Assembly: GCF_003252755.1 (NCBI RefSeq)
Contig: NZ_QEPT01000002.1
Location: 1 to 64,000 of the forward strand
Reading direction: 5' to 3'
Length of the DNA: 64,000 nt
Source: Haemophilus parainfluenzae
GTDB taxonomy: Bacteria; Pseudomonadota; Gammaproteobacteria; Enterobacterales; Pasteurellaceae
Every line of letters begins with the position of its first letter. Positions within the stretch are counted from its first letter, which is position 1. A model generated the notes under the pieces. The model was not told where the DNA came from. It did no database searches and worked only from the letters and a program-made list of their open reading frames with translations. Below are positions 56,236-64,000 of the stretch, in pieces. Both the position numbers and the translations under genes were made by a program.

Positions 56236-57684
56236 ATGATTCCACAATCTAAACTTGTTTTATTCTTAAGCTCGTCTTTATTGCTGAGTTCTTTCTCTTT
56301 TGCAGCAGGGAAGTCTCCTAAACCTCGTGATGAACGATTTGATGATCAACTTGAATTTGCTAAACCTAGTTTATCCTCTGCAAATCCACAAGTATCAGAT
56401 AAACGGAAAGATAAACATACGCTTTCTATTGCGAAAGAAGAATTGTCGAAACATCCAGATTTGATTGTGCGTGGATTGATCACCGCGGTGTTGCAAAATA
56501 ACGGTGAAGCCGTTCAACTATTATTGCCGTTGTATCAAAATCTGCCTAAACAAGATCCATTTTTACTTGAATGGGCGAATGCGATTAATGCTCGCGAAGA
56601 AAGGCGTTTTTCGGAGGCGGTAACTCGTTATCGTACGCTATTTTCTCAAGATTCGACCATTCTACCGTTACGTTATCAGTTAGCACAAGCTCTCTTTTTA
56701 AACAATGATAATGAGGCTGCTAAAGATCAATTCCAAAAACTGAGAGCTGAACAAGTTTCATCAGAGTCTATCATCATGATCGACCAATATCTTTCAGCAC
56801 TTAACCGCCGAGATCAGTGGAAGTTTCGAGGTGGTTTGAGTTTCTTGAATGAAAGTAATATTAACAATGCGCCAAAAGCTGGCACTCGCATTGGAAATTG
56901 GAATGCCTGGGAACGTGAAAGTGCAAGAGGTTTTTCTTATTTTGCAGAAGCAGAGAAAAAATGGTCATTGCTCCATAATTATTTCACTCAATTTTCTATT
57001 GAGGGAAGTGGGAAATATTACTGGGATAATAAAAAATATAATGAATTTAATGGTAGAGTCGGTGCTGGAGTAGGTTATCAAACAGCACGTTTTGAGATTT
57101 CATTGATGCCATTTATAGAAAGACGATGGTATGCAGGTGGCTCCTCAGGTAACGAGTCAATGAAACAGTATTCGAAAAATTCAGGTGCTCGTTTAGATCT
57201 AACTTATTGGCTGAATGAAAAGTGGCAAATTTCAACCGCACTTGAGCATGGTGAACAGCGTTACAACACTCGTAAGCATTTGAATGGCAATAATTATCTT
57301 TGGTCGAATACGTTATCTTATTTTCCTAAGAGTGGTCAATTTTGGTTCATAGGCGCTGATTATAATCGTGAAAATACACGAGACGAAGACAATGCTTACC
57401 AACGTAAAAATCTGCGTTTAGGGTGGGGGCAAGAGTGGGGCTGGGGTATTTCAACCCGAGTTTCCCTTGCCTATGCACATAGAACTTATAAAGGTGCTGA
57501 TTTATTTAATATTCGTCAAAAAAATAATGAATATCAATCAGCAGTAACATTATGGCATCGTGATCTTTACTTTTGGGGAATTACGCCTAAAATTACATGG
57601 TCTTATCAAAGAGTTTCAAGTAATCATCCATTTTATAGTTATGATAAAAATCGTATTTTTCTAGAAATGGGCACAACTTTCTAA
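56236..57684 (+). CDS. Surface lipoprotein assembly modifier (Slam)
   Basis: 482 aa. Signal peptide to about residue 24 (SSFSFAAG). An N-terminal TPR-like helical domain covers ~60-195 (QLLLPLYQNLPKQ, RYQLAQALFLNNDNEAA). A C-terminal beta-barrel of ~280 residues with alternating hydrophobic strands follows and ends in a terminal Phe (FLEMGTTF), as for outer-membrane proteins. This is the two-domain Slam (DUF560) layout: Slams move specific lipoproteins such as TbpB, HpuA or fHbp to the cell surface. The lipoprotein just upstream is its likely substrate. A USS at 57235 suggests long residence in Pasteurellaceae. Confidence 0.9.
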   Translation: MIPQSKLVLFLSSSLLLSSFSFAAGKSPKPRDERFDDQLEFAKPSLSSANPQVSDKRKDKHTLSIAKEELSKHPDLIVRGLITAVLQNNGEAVQLLLPLYQNLPKQDPFLLEWANAINAREERRFSEAVTRYRTLFSQDSTILPLRYQLAQALFLNNDNEAAKDQFQKLRAEQVSSESIIMIDQYLSALNRRDQWKFRGGLSFLNESNINNAPKAGTRIGNWNAWERESARGFSYFAEAEKKWSLLHNYFTQFSIEGSGKYYWDNKKYNEFNGRVGAGVGYQTARFEISLMPFIERRWYAGGSSGNESMKQYSKNSGARLDLTYWLNEKWQISTALEHGEQRYNTRKHLNGNNYLWSNTLSYFPKSGQFWFIGADYNRENTRDEDNAYQRKNLRLGWGQEWGWGISTRVSLAYAHRTYKGADLFNIRQKNNEYQSAVTLWHRDLYFWGITPKITWSYQRVSSNHPFYSYDKNRIFLEMGTTF

Positions 57685-57700
57685 CCAAAAGGAGTTAATA

Positions 57701-57955
57701 ATGGGGTTGTCACAACGATATAAACAAGCTGCCAAGGAGGCGCGCTGGGCATTAGGGTTAGCCATTCTTTACGTGATTGGGTGGTGTGTTTGTGCTTATC
57801 TACCAAAAAACTCGTCTGGGCCGATAGGTTTTCCGTTGTGGTTTGAATTATCCTGCATTTATTTACCCATTTTGTTTGTAGTCATTGGGTATTGGATTGT
57901 CAAAATTGTCTTTTTAGATATTCCACTAGACGTTGAGTCAAAGGAGAATAAATAA
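57701..57955 (+). CDS. yhdT: YhdT family (DUF997) membrane protein
   Basis: 84 aa with two transmembrane helices (~15-35, ~50-72). YhdT is a small membrane protein always found next to panF and of unknown function; a helper role for the pantothenate symporter is a guess from context. AAAGGAG precedes the ATG. Its stop overlaps the panF start by one base. Confidence 0.93.
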   Translation: MGLSQRYKQAAKEARWALGLAILYVIGWCVCAYLPKNSSGPIGFPLWFELSCIYLPILFVVIGYWIVKIVFLDIPLDVESKENK

Positions 57956-59379
57956 TGAATTTAGGTATTATTCTCCCCTTAGTTATCTACTTAGTTTTCA
58001 TCTTTGGCGCGGCATTATTTGCTTATGTAAAACGCAGTAAAGGGGATTTTCTTACGGAATATTATGTAGGAAATCGCTCGATGACAGGTTTTGTCCTTGC
58101 GATGACAACGGCTTCCACTTATGCTAGTGCCAGTTCTTTTGTTGGTGGACCTGGGGCAGCTTATAAATATGGGCTAGGTTGGGTATTACTCGCCATGATC
58201 CAAGTACCGGCTGTTTGGTTAGCCTTAGGTGCATTGGGCAAAAAGTTTGCATTACTTTCTCGCGAGACCAATGCGCTTACTATCAATGATTTATTTCTCT
58301 ATCGTTATAAAAATAAATATCTCGTTTGGATTTCCAGTCTAGCATTGTTGCTTGCCTTCTTTGCTGCTATGGTTGTGCAATTTATTGGTGGGGCAAGATT
58401 GCTCGAAACTACGATAGGGATTCCTTATACTCACGCCTTGCTTATTTTTGCCTTAACGGTTGGCATTTATACGTTTATTGGTGGTTTCCGAGCGGTCGTG
58501 TTAACCGATACGATTCAAGGTACGGTAATGATTTTTGGCACAATCGTGCTATTAGTGGGCGTTATTTACCATCTCGGTGGCGTAGAAAGTGCGGTCAATA
58601 AATTAACTGAAATTGATCCGAGTTTAGTGAGTCCTTACGGCCCGAATGAGATGCTAGATTTTCAATTTATGGCATCGTTTTGGATCCTAGTCTGTTTCGG
58701 TGTGGTTGGTTTACCACATACAGCTGTCCGTTGTATGGCTTTCAAAGACAGTAAAGCCTTACATCGAGGTATGCTCATTGGGACGATTGTCCTTTCTGTG
58801 ATTATGTTAGGGATGCATTTGGCGGGTGCTTTAGGACGTGCCGTTGTGCCTGATTTGACCGTATCAGATAAAGTCATTCCAACCTTAATGTTGGAAGTGC
58901 TCCCACCTATTGTTGCAGGGATTTTCTTAGCGGCGCCGATGTCTGCGATCATGTCCACAGTTGATGCACAACTCATTCAATCCTCCTCAATTTTTGTGAA
59001 AGACTTATATCTTGCAAGCAAACCTGAAGCAGCGAAGAATGAAAAACGAATTAGCCGTATTTCATCAGTCATCACACTGATTTTATCGGCGTTGTTAATT
59101 CTTGCGGCACTGAATCCACCAGATATGATTATCTGGTTGAATCTATTTGCTTTCGGGGGATTAGAAGCGGCATTCCTTTGGGTGATTGTATTAGGCATTT
59201 ATTGGGATAAAGCAAATGCAGCAGGGGCAATAAGCTCAATGGTGGTGGGATTAAGCAGTTATGTGCTTCTGACTCAATTTGGTGTCAAACTATTTGGTTT
59301 TAATGCGATTGTGCCTGCACTTGTATTTGGTTTGATAGCTTTCATCTTGGGTAACCAATTCGGTACAAAAAAACAGTAA
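57955..59379 (+). CDS. panF: Sodium/pantothenate symporter
   Basis: 474 aa with about 13 transmembrane helices. SSS-family importer of pantothenate (vitamin B5) with Na+. The conserved DFLTEYYVGNRSMTGFVLAMTTASTY, SASSFVGGPGAAYKYGLGW and GIFLAAPMSAIMSTVDAQLIQSSS segments mark the family. Coupled to yhdT by TAATG. A USS lies inside at 58587. The EamA gene follows after 16 bp. Confidence 0.96.
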   Translation: MNLGIILPLVIYLVFIFGAALFAYVKRSKGDFLTEYYVGNRSMTGFVLAMTTASTYASASSFVGGPGAAYKYGLGWVLLAMIQVPAVWLALGALGKKFALLSRETNALTINDLFLYRYKNKYLVWISSLALLLAFFAAMVVQFIGGARLLETTIGIPYTHALLIFALTVGIYTFIGGFRAVVLTDTIQGTVMIFGTIVLLVGVIYHLGGVESAVNKLTEIDPSLVSPYGPNEMLDFQFMASFWILVCFGVVGLPHTAVRCMAFKDSKALHRGMLIGTIVLSVIMLGMHLAGALGRAVVPDLTVSDKVIPTLMLEVLPPIVAGIFLAAPMSAIMSTVDAQLIQSSSIFVKDLYLASKPEAAKNEKRISRISSVITLILSALLILAALNPPDMIIWLNLFAFGGLEAAFLWVIVLGIYWDKANAAGAISSMVVGLSSYVLLTQFGVKLFGFNAIVPALVFGLIAFILGNQFGTKKQ

Positions 59380-59395
59380 AAACGGACCACACTTT

Positions 59396-60271
59396 ATGGT
59401 TTATCAAATCCTAGCATTGTTTATTTGGAGTAGTGCCTTTGTTGCCGCTAAATACACCTTTACAATGATGGACACCATTTTGATGATCCAAGTCCGTTTA
59501 TTCATGGCGGCGATTATTGTGATGCCACTCTTTTTTCGTCGTTGGAAAGGCGTGTCTAAACCTATGCGAAAACAGCTTTGGTGGTTAGGTTTTTTTAATT
59601 ATACTGCCACCTTTTTGCTGCAATTTATTGGCTTAAAATATACGAGCGCGGCGAGCGCAACGACCATGATTGGATTAGAGCCGTTATGTGTGATTTTTAT
59701 TGGGCATTTTTTCTTTCAAGATCGTGCGAAATGGTATCATTGGTTGTGTGGCGCTTTTGCCTTTTTAGGCGTGGCCATTTTAATTTTAGGTGGGCATGGC
59801 AATGAAGGCTCAAGTCAAATTAGTTTATTGGGTTGCTCCTTAGTAGTAGCGGCAAGTATTGTATTTGCTTGTTGTTTACGTTGGACGAAAAAAGTGGTGG
59901 CAACGGTTTCAGCACAAGCTTATACATCCATTTCAATTGTGTTGGCAACTATCACCATGATGCCATTTACTTTATTGATGACTGAAAACTGGGATATCCA
60001 TTTTAACTGGCTTGGTTTCTTCGGTTTGATTTATCTCGGTGTAGCATGTAGTTGGTTTGCCTTTTGGTTATGGAATAAAGGTTTAAATTCAGTGGATGCA
60101 AAAATCTCTGGAATTTTGACCGCACTTGAGCCGATTTTCGGTGTCTTTTTGGCGGTGTTATTGCTTAACGAAGAGGTTTCACTTGTTTCAGCGCTTGGGA
60201 TTATCATTATTGTGGTTTCAGCCCTAGGCGTAAGTTTATTACCGAAATGGTTACATAAAGAAATTAATTAA
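59396..60271 (+). CDS. EamA/DMT-family transporter
   Basis: 291 aa with ten hydrophobic helices in two EamA repeats (~3-135 and ~145-285). Motifs such as FLQFIGLKYTSAASATTMIGLEPL and SVDAKISGILTALEPIFGV are typical of drug/metabolite exporters. The substrate is unknown. It sits between panF and prmA, which are adjacent in E. coli, so it is an insertion in that conserved order. A USS lies inside at 60119. Confidence 0.88.
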   Translation: MVYQILALFIWSSAFVAAKYTFTMMDTILMIQVRLFMAAIIVMPLFFRRWKGVSKPMRKQLWWLGFFNYTATFLLQFIGLKYTSAASATTMIGLEPLCVIFIGHFFFQDRAKWYHWLCGAFAFLGVAILILGGHGNEGSSQISLLGCSLVVAASIVFACCLRWTKKVVATVSAQAYTSISIVLATITMMPFTLLMTENWDIHFNWLGFFGLIYLGVACSWFAFWLWNKGLNSVDAKISGILTALEPIFGVFLAVLLLNEEVSLVSALGIIIIVVSALGVSLLPKWLHKEIN

Positions 60272-60283
60272 AAGGAAAAGAAG

Positions 60284-61171
60284 ATGGCGTGGATTCAAAT
60301 TCGCTTAAATAGTACAAATGAAAAAGCTGAGAAAATTAGCGATTTTTTAGAAGAAATTGGCTCAGTTTCGGTCACATTTATGGATAGCCAGGATACGCCG
60401 ATTTTTGAACCACTTCCGGGCGAAACACGTTTGTGGGGAAACACCGATGTGATTGCCTTGTTTGATGCAGAAACCGATATGAATGAAATTGTGAGTTTGC
60501 TTAAACAAGCACATCATTTAGATGAACATACCGCTTACAAAATTGAGCAAATCGAGGATAAAGACTGGGAACGTGAATGGATGGATAACTTCCACCCAAT
60601 GCAATTTGGTCAACGTTTATGGATTTGCCCAAGCTGGCGTGAAGTGCCAGATCAAAATGCGGTGAATGTGATGCTTGATCCTGGTTTAGCTTTTGGGACA
60701 GGTACCCACCCGACAACTGCACTTTGTTTAGAGTGGTTAGATGGTTTAGATTTAACAGGCAAAACTGTCATCGATTTTGGTTGTGGGTCAGGAATTCTTG
60801 CTATTGCGGCTCTTAAATTAGGCGCAAAAAATGCGATTGGTATTGATATCGATCCACAGGCGATTCTCGCAAGTCGTAATAATGCGAAACAAAATGGGGT
60901 GGCAAATCGTCTTCAGCTTTTCCTATCCGATGATAAACCTGCCGATTTAAAAGCAGATGTCGTCGTGGCGAATATTCTTGCTGGGCCATTAAAAGAACTT
61001 TACCCAATTATTTCTCAATTAGTGAAAGAGGGCGGAGATCTAGGATTATCTGGTATTTTAGAAACACAAGCACAATCGGTATGTGATGCTTATACACAAT
61101 CATTTGATTTAGATCCTGTTGCAGTGAAAGAGGAATGGTGCCGTATTACAGGTAAATTAAAATCGGCTTAA
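60284..61171 (+). CDS. prmA: Ribosomal protein L11 methyltransferase
   Basis: 295 aa. It trimethylates residues of ribosomal protein L11. An N-terminal substrate domain (~1-75), then a class I SAM fold with [20 protein letters not shown] near residue 165 and GIDIDPQAI. The NILAGPL motif near residue 225 is characteristic of PrmA. AAAGGAAAAG precedes the ATG. dusB follows after 147 bp, which hold a promoter. Confidence 0.96.
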   Translation: MAWIQIRLNSTNEKAEKISDFLEEIGSVSVTFMDSQDTPIFEPLPGETRLWGNTDVIALFDAETDMNEIVSLLKQAHHLDEHTAYKIEQIEDKDWEREWMDNFHPMQFGQRLWICPSWREVPDQNAVNVMLDPGLAFGTGTHPTTALCLEWLDGLDLTGKTVIDFGCGSGILAIAALKLGAKNAIGIDIDPQAILASRNNAKQNGVANRLQLFLSDDKPADLKADVVVANILAGPLKELYPIISQLVKEGGDLGLSGILETQAQSVCDAYTQSFDLDPVAVKEEWCRITGKLKSA

Positions 61172-61219
61172 TTTCTTTTTGTCAATTAAAAAAAGTGCAT
61201 TTTTTGAACAAAATTCACT

Positions 61220-61260
61220 TTGCAAAAAAAAGAAAAATGCGTAATATAGCACCCCTTGTC
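61220..61260 (+). promoter_or_regulatory. Predicted dusB-fis promoter with GC-rich discriminator
   Basis: TTGCAA (61220-61225), a 16-bp spacer and TAATAT (61242-61247), followed by AGCACCCC. A GC-rich discriminator after a weak -10 is the feature that makes the E. coli fis promoter sensitive to ppGpp and growth rate. The -35 is weak. Confidence 0.5.
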
Positions 61261-61318
61261 GGTTGCTATTGTGGCCTGACTTGCTGGAGATAGGACTTGT
61301 AATTGGGGATAACATAAA

Positions 61319-62299
61319 ATGCGAATTGGTTCTTACGAATTAAAAAATCGTATTTTATTGGCACCCATGGCAGGTATCACGGATCAGCCCTTTCGACGTT
61401 TATGTGCCCATTATGGTGCAGGATTAACGTTTTCAGAGATGATGTCCACTAATCCACAAGTTTGGCATACAGAGAAATCGAAACTTCGTTTAGCACATAG
61501 TGAAGAGTTGGGATTAAATGCGGTGCAAATCGCAGGTTCTGATCCTTTAGAAATGGCCCAAGCTGCAGCAATTAATGTAGCCTATGGTGCTGAAATTATC
61601 GACATCAATATGGGCTGTCCCGCAAAGAAAGTAAATCGAAAATTAGCGGGCTCTGCACTGCTTCAATTTCCTGATTTAGTGGAAAAAATTTTAAAAGAAG
61701 TGGTGAATGCCGTTGATGTGCCTGTGACGTTAAAAATTCGCACAGGTTGGGATAAGGCAAATCGAAACTGTGTGCAAATCGGCAAAATTGCAGAACAATC
61801 TGGTATTCAAGCTTTAACCATTCACGGGCGGACGAAAGAATGCTTATTTGAAGGGGAAGCGGAATACGACAATATTCGAGCAGTCAAACAATCAATTTCA
61901 ATTCCTGTTATTGCGAATGGTGATATTGATTCTGCATCGAAAGCGAAAAAGGTACTTGAGTACACAGGTGCCGATGCAATAATGATCGGTCGTGCCGCAC
62001 TAGGCAATCCATGGCTTTTTCAAGCCGTCGAGGCCTTAGTGGAACATGATTCGATAATTCAAACTCCAAGTTTGCGTGAAAAGTGCGGTCATATTTTGCG
62101 TCATATTCAGGAACTTCATCAGTTCTATGGTGAGCAAAAAGGCTATCGAATAGCCCGTAAGCACGTGGCTTGGTATTTACAGGGAATTCAACCCGATTCC
62201 GTTTTTAGACAGACTTTTAACGCAATTAATGAACCGAAAGAGCAGTTAATTGTGCTGGAAGATTTTTTAAATTCAATTTTGGATAAAGAAAAATGTTAG
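61319..62299 (+). CDS. dusB: tRNA-dihydrouridine synthase B
   Basis: 326 aa. FMN enzyme that reduces specific uridines in tRNA. The TIM-barrel start [17 protein letters not shown] and the catalytic Cys in [19 protein letters not shown] near residue 100 are present, as are [11 protein letters not shown] and the FMN phosphate-binding [15 protein letters not shown]. It overlaps fis by 7 bp, the classical dusB-fis operon. A USS lies inside at 62081. Confidence 0.97.
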   Translation: MRIGSYELKNRILLAPMAGITDQPFRRLCAHYGAGLTFSEMMSTNPQVWHTEKSKLRLAHSEELGLNAVQIAGSDPLEMAQAAAINVAYGAEIIDINMGCPAKKVNRKLAGSALLQFPDLVEKILKEVVNAVDVPVTLKIRTGWDKANRNCVQIGKIAEQSGIQALTIHGRTKECLFEGEAEYDNIRAVKQSISIPVIANGDIDSASKAKKVLEYTGADAIMIGRAALGNPWLFQAVEALVEHDSIIQTPSLREKCGHILRHIQELHQFYGEQKGYRIARKHVAWYLQGIQPDSVFRQTFNAINEPKEQLIVLEDFLNSILDKEKC

Positions 62300-62592
62300 A
62301 ACAACAACGTAGTCCGTCTGAAGCGTTAACCGTTTCAGTTTTAAACTCTCAATCACAAGTAACAAACAAACCATTACGTGATTCAGTAAAACAAGCTTTA
62401 CGCAATTACTTATCACAATTAGATGGTCAAGATGTGAATGATCTTTACGAATTAGTATTAGCGGAAGTTGAACACCCGATGTTAGATATGATTATGCAAT
62501 ACACCCGCGGTAACCAAACCCGTGCAGCAAACATGCTCGGCATTAACCGTGGTACATTGCGTAAGAAATTGAAAAAATACGGTATGGGCTAA
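62293..62592 (+). CDS. fis: DNA-binding protein Fis
   Basis: 99 aa; E. coli Fis is 98. A nucleoid protein and regulator of rRNA and growth-phase genes. N-terminal beta-hairpin arm region (~10-30), then four helices. The C-terminal helix-turn-helix [22 protein letters not shown] is virtually that of E. coli. It is translated from within the end of dusB (7-bp overlap). Confidence 0.98.
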   Translation: MLEQQRSPSEALTVSVLNSQSQVTNKPLRDSVKQALRNYLSQLDGQDVNDLYELVLAEVEHPMLDMIMQYTRGNQTRAANMLGINRGTLRKKLKKYGMG

Positions 62593-62608
62593 TTAAGATT
62601 AGCAAAAG

Positions 62609-62640
62609 AAAAGGCGAACATGATGTTCGCCTTTTTATTT
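62609..62640. terminator. Terminator between fis and tonB
   Basis: A 12-bp perfect stem (AAAAGGCGAACA/TGTTCGCCTTTT) with a 3-base loop and T-rich tail. Bidirectional between convergent genes. Confidence 0.92.
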
Positions 62641-62642
62641 AT

Positions 62643-63443
62643 CTATTGAATGGTGAAGCTAATTGGTACACTGACTGAAGAGGTAAATCCAGCTGGTTTT
62701 GGACCAACAGGTCTCGCACTTCTCACCGCTTCCAGTGCTGCGTTGTCTAAGCTTTCATCTCCAGAGGAATTCGTTACTCGTTCTCCTGATAAGGAGCCAT
62801 CTGCCCCTACGCTAAAACTCACGCTCACAACACCTTGTTTACGCATCATCTTCGCACGAGCAGGATAGCGTTTGTGCCGTTCAATTTCACGTCGAATAGC
62901 CGCACGATAAGCATTTAGCTCATCCGTATTGGCACCTGAGCCACCTTGAACACCATTTGTACCAGGTTGTCCTGTAGTTGTTGCTTTAGAATTTGCTGTA
63001 GCCGTTGAATTGATATTTTTATCACCAATCGGTAAATTTTTCGGCATTTCTACTGGTTTCTCTGTTTTTACCTCATTTTTAGGCTTTTCTTTTGGCTTCT
63101 CTTTAGGTTTTGGTTTCGGCTTTTCTATTGGTTTTTCTGGTTTTTTCTCAGGTTCTTTTTTCTTTTCAGGCTCTGGTTTTTTCGTTGGATCCTCAACGAT
63201 GTCGTGTTTTTCAGGCTCTGGTTCCACCTGTTGAGGTTCAGGTTCCGGTTCTGGAGTGGGTTCTTCCACTCGCATTCCTTGAATCATTTCCATTGAAATC
63301 GTTGTGGATATTTCACCTGGCGCATCGCTCGCAGCTTCATGTGGCGTATGCCAGTTCCAAAATAACGCACCAAGGATGCTACCATGAATCAATAAAGAAA
63401 TAAGCAAACCTAATAATGATCGTTTGGTTTGTTGGCTGTTCAT
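62643..63443 (-). CDS. tonB: Energy transducer TonB
   Basis: 266 aa. N-terminal signal-anchor helix (~10-30), with the conserved Ser-His face in [17 protein letters not shown] long Pro-Glu/Pro-Lys periplasmic spacer covers ~58-135. The C-terminal TonB domain (~180-266) contains [25 protein letters not shown] and [11 protein letters not shown]. It passes proton-motive energy from ExbB/ExbD to outer-membrane receptors for haem or iron. Its start overlaps the exbD stop (ATGA type). Confidence 0.95.
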   Translation of the reverse strand: MNSQQTKRSLLGLLISLLIHGSILGALFWNWHTPHEAASDAPGEISTTISMEMIQGMRVEEPTPEPEPEPQQVEPEPEKHDIVEDPTKKPEPEKKKEPEKKPEKPIEKPKPKPKEKPKEKPKNEVKTEKPVEMPKNLPIGDKNINSTATANSKATTTGQPGTNGVQGGSGANTDELNAYRAAIRREIERHKRYPARAKMMRKQGVVSVSFSVGADGSLSGERVTNSSGDESLDNAALEAVRSARPVGPKPAGFTSSVSVPISFTIQ

Positions 63444-63916
63444 TGACTACGTCCTACTCCAACGCCTCCGCTTGCAACTCCACCTACTTCAGGCGTATTT
63501 TTTGATTCATTTCCTTGAGTTGTTTTGCTTGGAGCGCCTTTATCTTTCATGGAAACAATAACAACATTTTTGATTTCATTTTTCGATAACATATCGGTAA
63601 TGGTTACGAAATCTTGGAAGGAAGCTTCAGCATCAATTTTTAACGTTACTTTTTGATCTTTATTCCAACCCATAATTTCTTTTTCAAGCGCTTCTTGTGA
63701 AATAGGCTTATCGTTAAAATAAAGTTGCTTGTCAGCTGTAACCGTTAATAATTTTGTTAATTCATCTGACTTGAATGCGACCGTTGAACTCGCTTTGGGC
63801 ACATTTACCTTAATTTTTCCTTGGGAAATAAAGGATGCGGTGACCAACACTATCGCTAATAACACCAACATAATGTCGATGAAAGGAATAATGTTGATTT
63901 CATCAAATTTTTTCAC
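63440..63916 (-). CDS. exbD: Biopolymer transport protein ExbD
   Basis: 158 aa starting at GTG. One transmembrane helix (~11-32) with the proton-carrying Asp D14 in [11 protein letters not shown], equivalent to D25 of E. coli ExbD. A periplasmic domain follows, then a Gly/Val-rich tail ([15 protein letters not shown]) that looks flexible. With ExbB it forms the motor that energises TonB. It overlaps tonB by 4 bp and begins 2 bp after exbB. Confidence 0.94.
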   Translation of the reverse strand: MKKFDEINIIPFIDIMLVLLAIVLVTASFISQGKIKVNVPKASSTVAFKSDELTKLLTVTADKQLYFNDKPISQEALEKEIMGWNKDQKVTLKIDAEASFQDFVTITDMLSKNEIKNVVIVSMKDKGAPSKTTQGNESKNTPEVGGVASGGVGVGRSQ

Positions 63917-63918
63917 GA

Positions 63919-64000
63919 TTATTCCTTATCTTTCTGAGCGTTTAATACTTTCCATTTCAATCGGTTAACTTCTACTTTACGACCTAAGCCGTTATAGAAC
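63919..64000 (-). CDS. exbB: Biopolymer transport protein ExbB, C-terminal end (partial)
   Basis: Only the last 27 codons are in the window, ending [18 protein letters not shown] then LNAQKDKE and TAA at 63921-63919. The identity rests on position before exbD and on the typical ExbB C-terminus. The start lies beyond the right edge. It is the first gene of exbB-exbD-tonB. Confidence 0.85.
   Translation of the reverse strand, partial: FYNGLGRKVEVNRLKWKVLNAQKDKE

Noticed and set aside
63010-63403. Plus-strand open frames opposite tonB
   Set aside because: They are shadows of the Pro/Lys/Glu-rich TonB spacer, giving F/S/G-rich translations without start signals.

Overview
The window is a chromosomal segment of a Pasteurellaceae bacterium, most likely a Haemophilus close to H. 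parainfluenzae. The main evidence is the dispersed 9-mer AAGTGCGGT / ACCGCACTT, the Hin-type DNA uptake signal sequence (USS). I located close to fifty exact copies by eye, several as inverted pairs that form terminators. Gene order also fits from memory of H. influenzae and E. coli: yjjI/yczE-like/GT9/fba/pgk/rna/yfhL, narQ-murB-rpoH, plsC-ftsP with divergent lpxH, nudC-hemE-yjaG-hupA, accBC-yhdT-panF-prmA-dusB-fis, and tonB-exbD-exbB. I see no phage, IS element, CRISPR array or tRNA gene.

Layout. 1-550: 3' end of 23S rRNA, a tRNA-free spacer, 5S rRNA and the rrn terminator. 0.7-6.8 kb: yihI, a DUF2489 gene, hemN, lysA-lptM (minus strand), cyaY-recQ. 6.8-15.2 kb: glycyl-radical enzyme YjjI, a YczE-like membrane protein, a GT9 glycosyltransferase with an O-antigen-ligase-like protein, fba and pgk, RNase I, a ferredoxin and a tiny DUF1232 protein. 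15.3-22.5 kb: an MFS transporter, narQ, murB, rpoH, plsY, folB, and a short CDF metal exporter facing its MerR-type regulator. 23-27.7 kb: a Tat-exported binding protein, ABC permease and ATPase followed by NnrS; a YjbR protein; and a small secreted protein of unknown function. 27.8-36.4 kb: plsC-ftsP, lpxH, glmS, a DeoR regulator, hupA, yjaG, hemE, nudC. 36.6-40.8 kb: a DUF3290-DUF421 pair, a TyrP-like transporter with tandem TyrR boxes, yicC, ygfZ. 41-45.7 kb: the L-lactate uptake and oxidation set lldP-lutABC. 45.7-52.8 kb: anmK-murQ, a phosphohexomutase, a lipoprotein, menB-menC, aroQ. 53-62.6 kb: accBC, a surface lipoprotein plus its Slam translocator, yhdT-panF, an EamA transporter, prmA, dusB-fis. 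62.6-64 kb: tonB-exbD-exbB, with exbB cut by the window edge.

How the genes work together. Most of the window is core metabolism and envelope biogenesis: haem (hemN, hemE), peptidoglycan (murB, glmS, anmK, murQ, lysA), lipid and LPS (plsC, plsY, lpxH, GT9, ligase, accBC), and menaquinone (menB, menC). Functions typical of low-oxygen life recur: oxygen-independent HemN, glycyl-radical YjjI, nitrate sensor NarQ, NnrS, and menaquinone synthesis. Candidate CRP, FNR and ArcA sites lie in front of yjjI, pgk-fba and lldP.

The most interesting accessory material is (i) the Slam/surface-lipoprotein module inserted in the otherwise conserved accBC-yhdT-panF block, whose lipoprotein carries about eighteen tandem 18-bp repeats; (ii) the ABC transporter-NnrS operon of unknown substrate, with a Fur-like dyad upstream; (iii) a terminator built from near-matches to the Neisseria uptake sequence, next to a secreted protein of unknown function; and (iv) the DUF3290-DUF421 pair.
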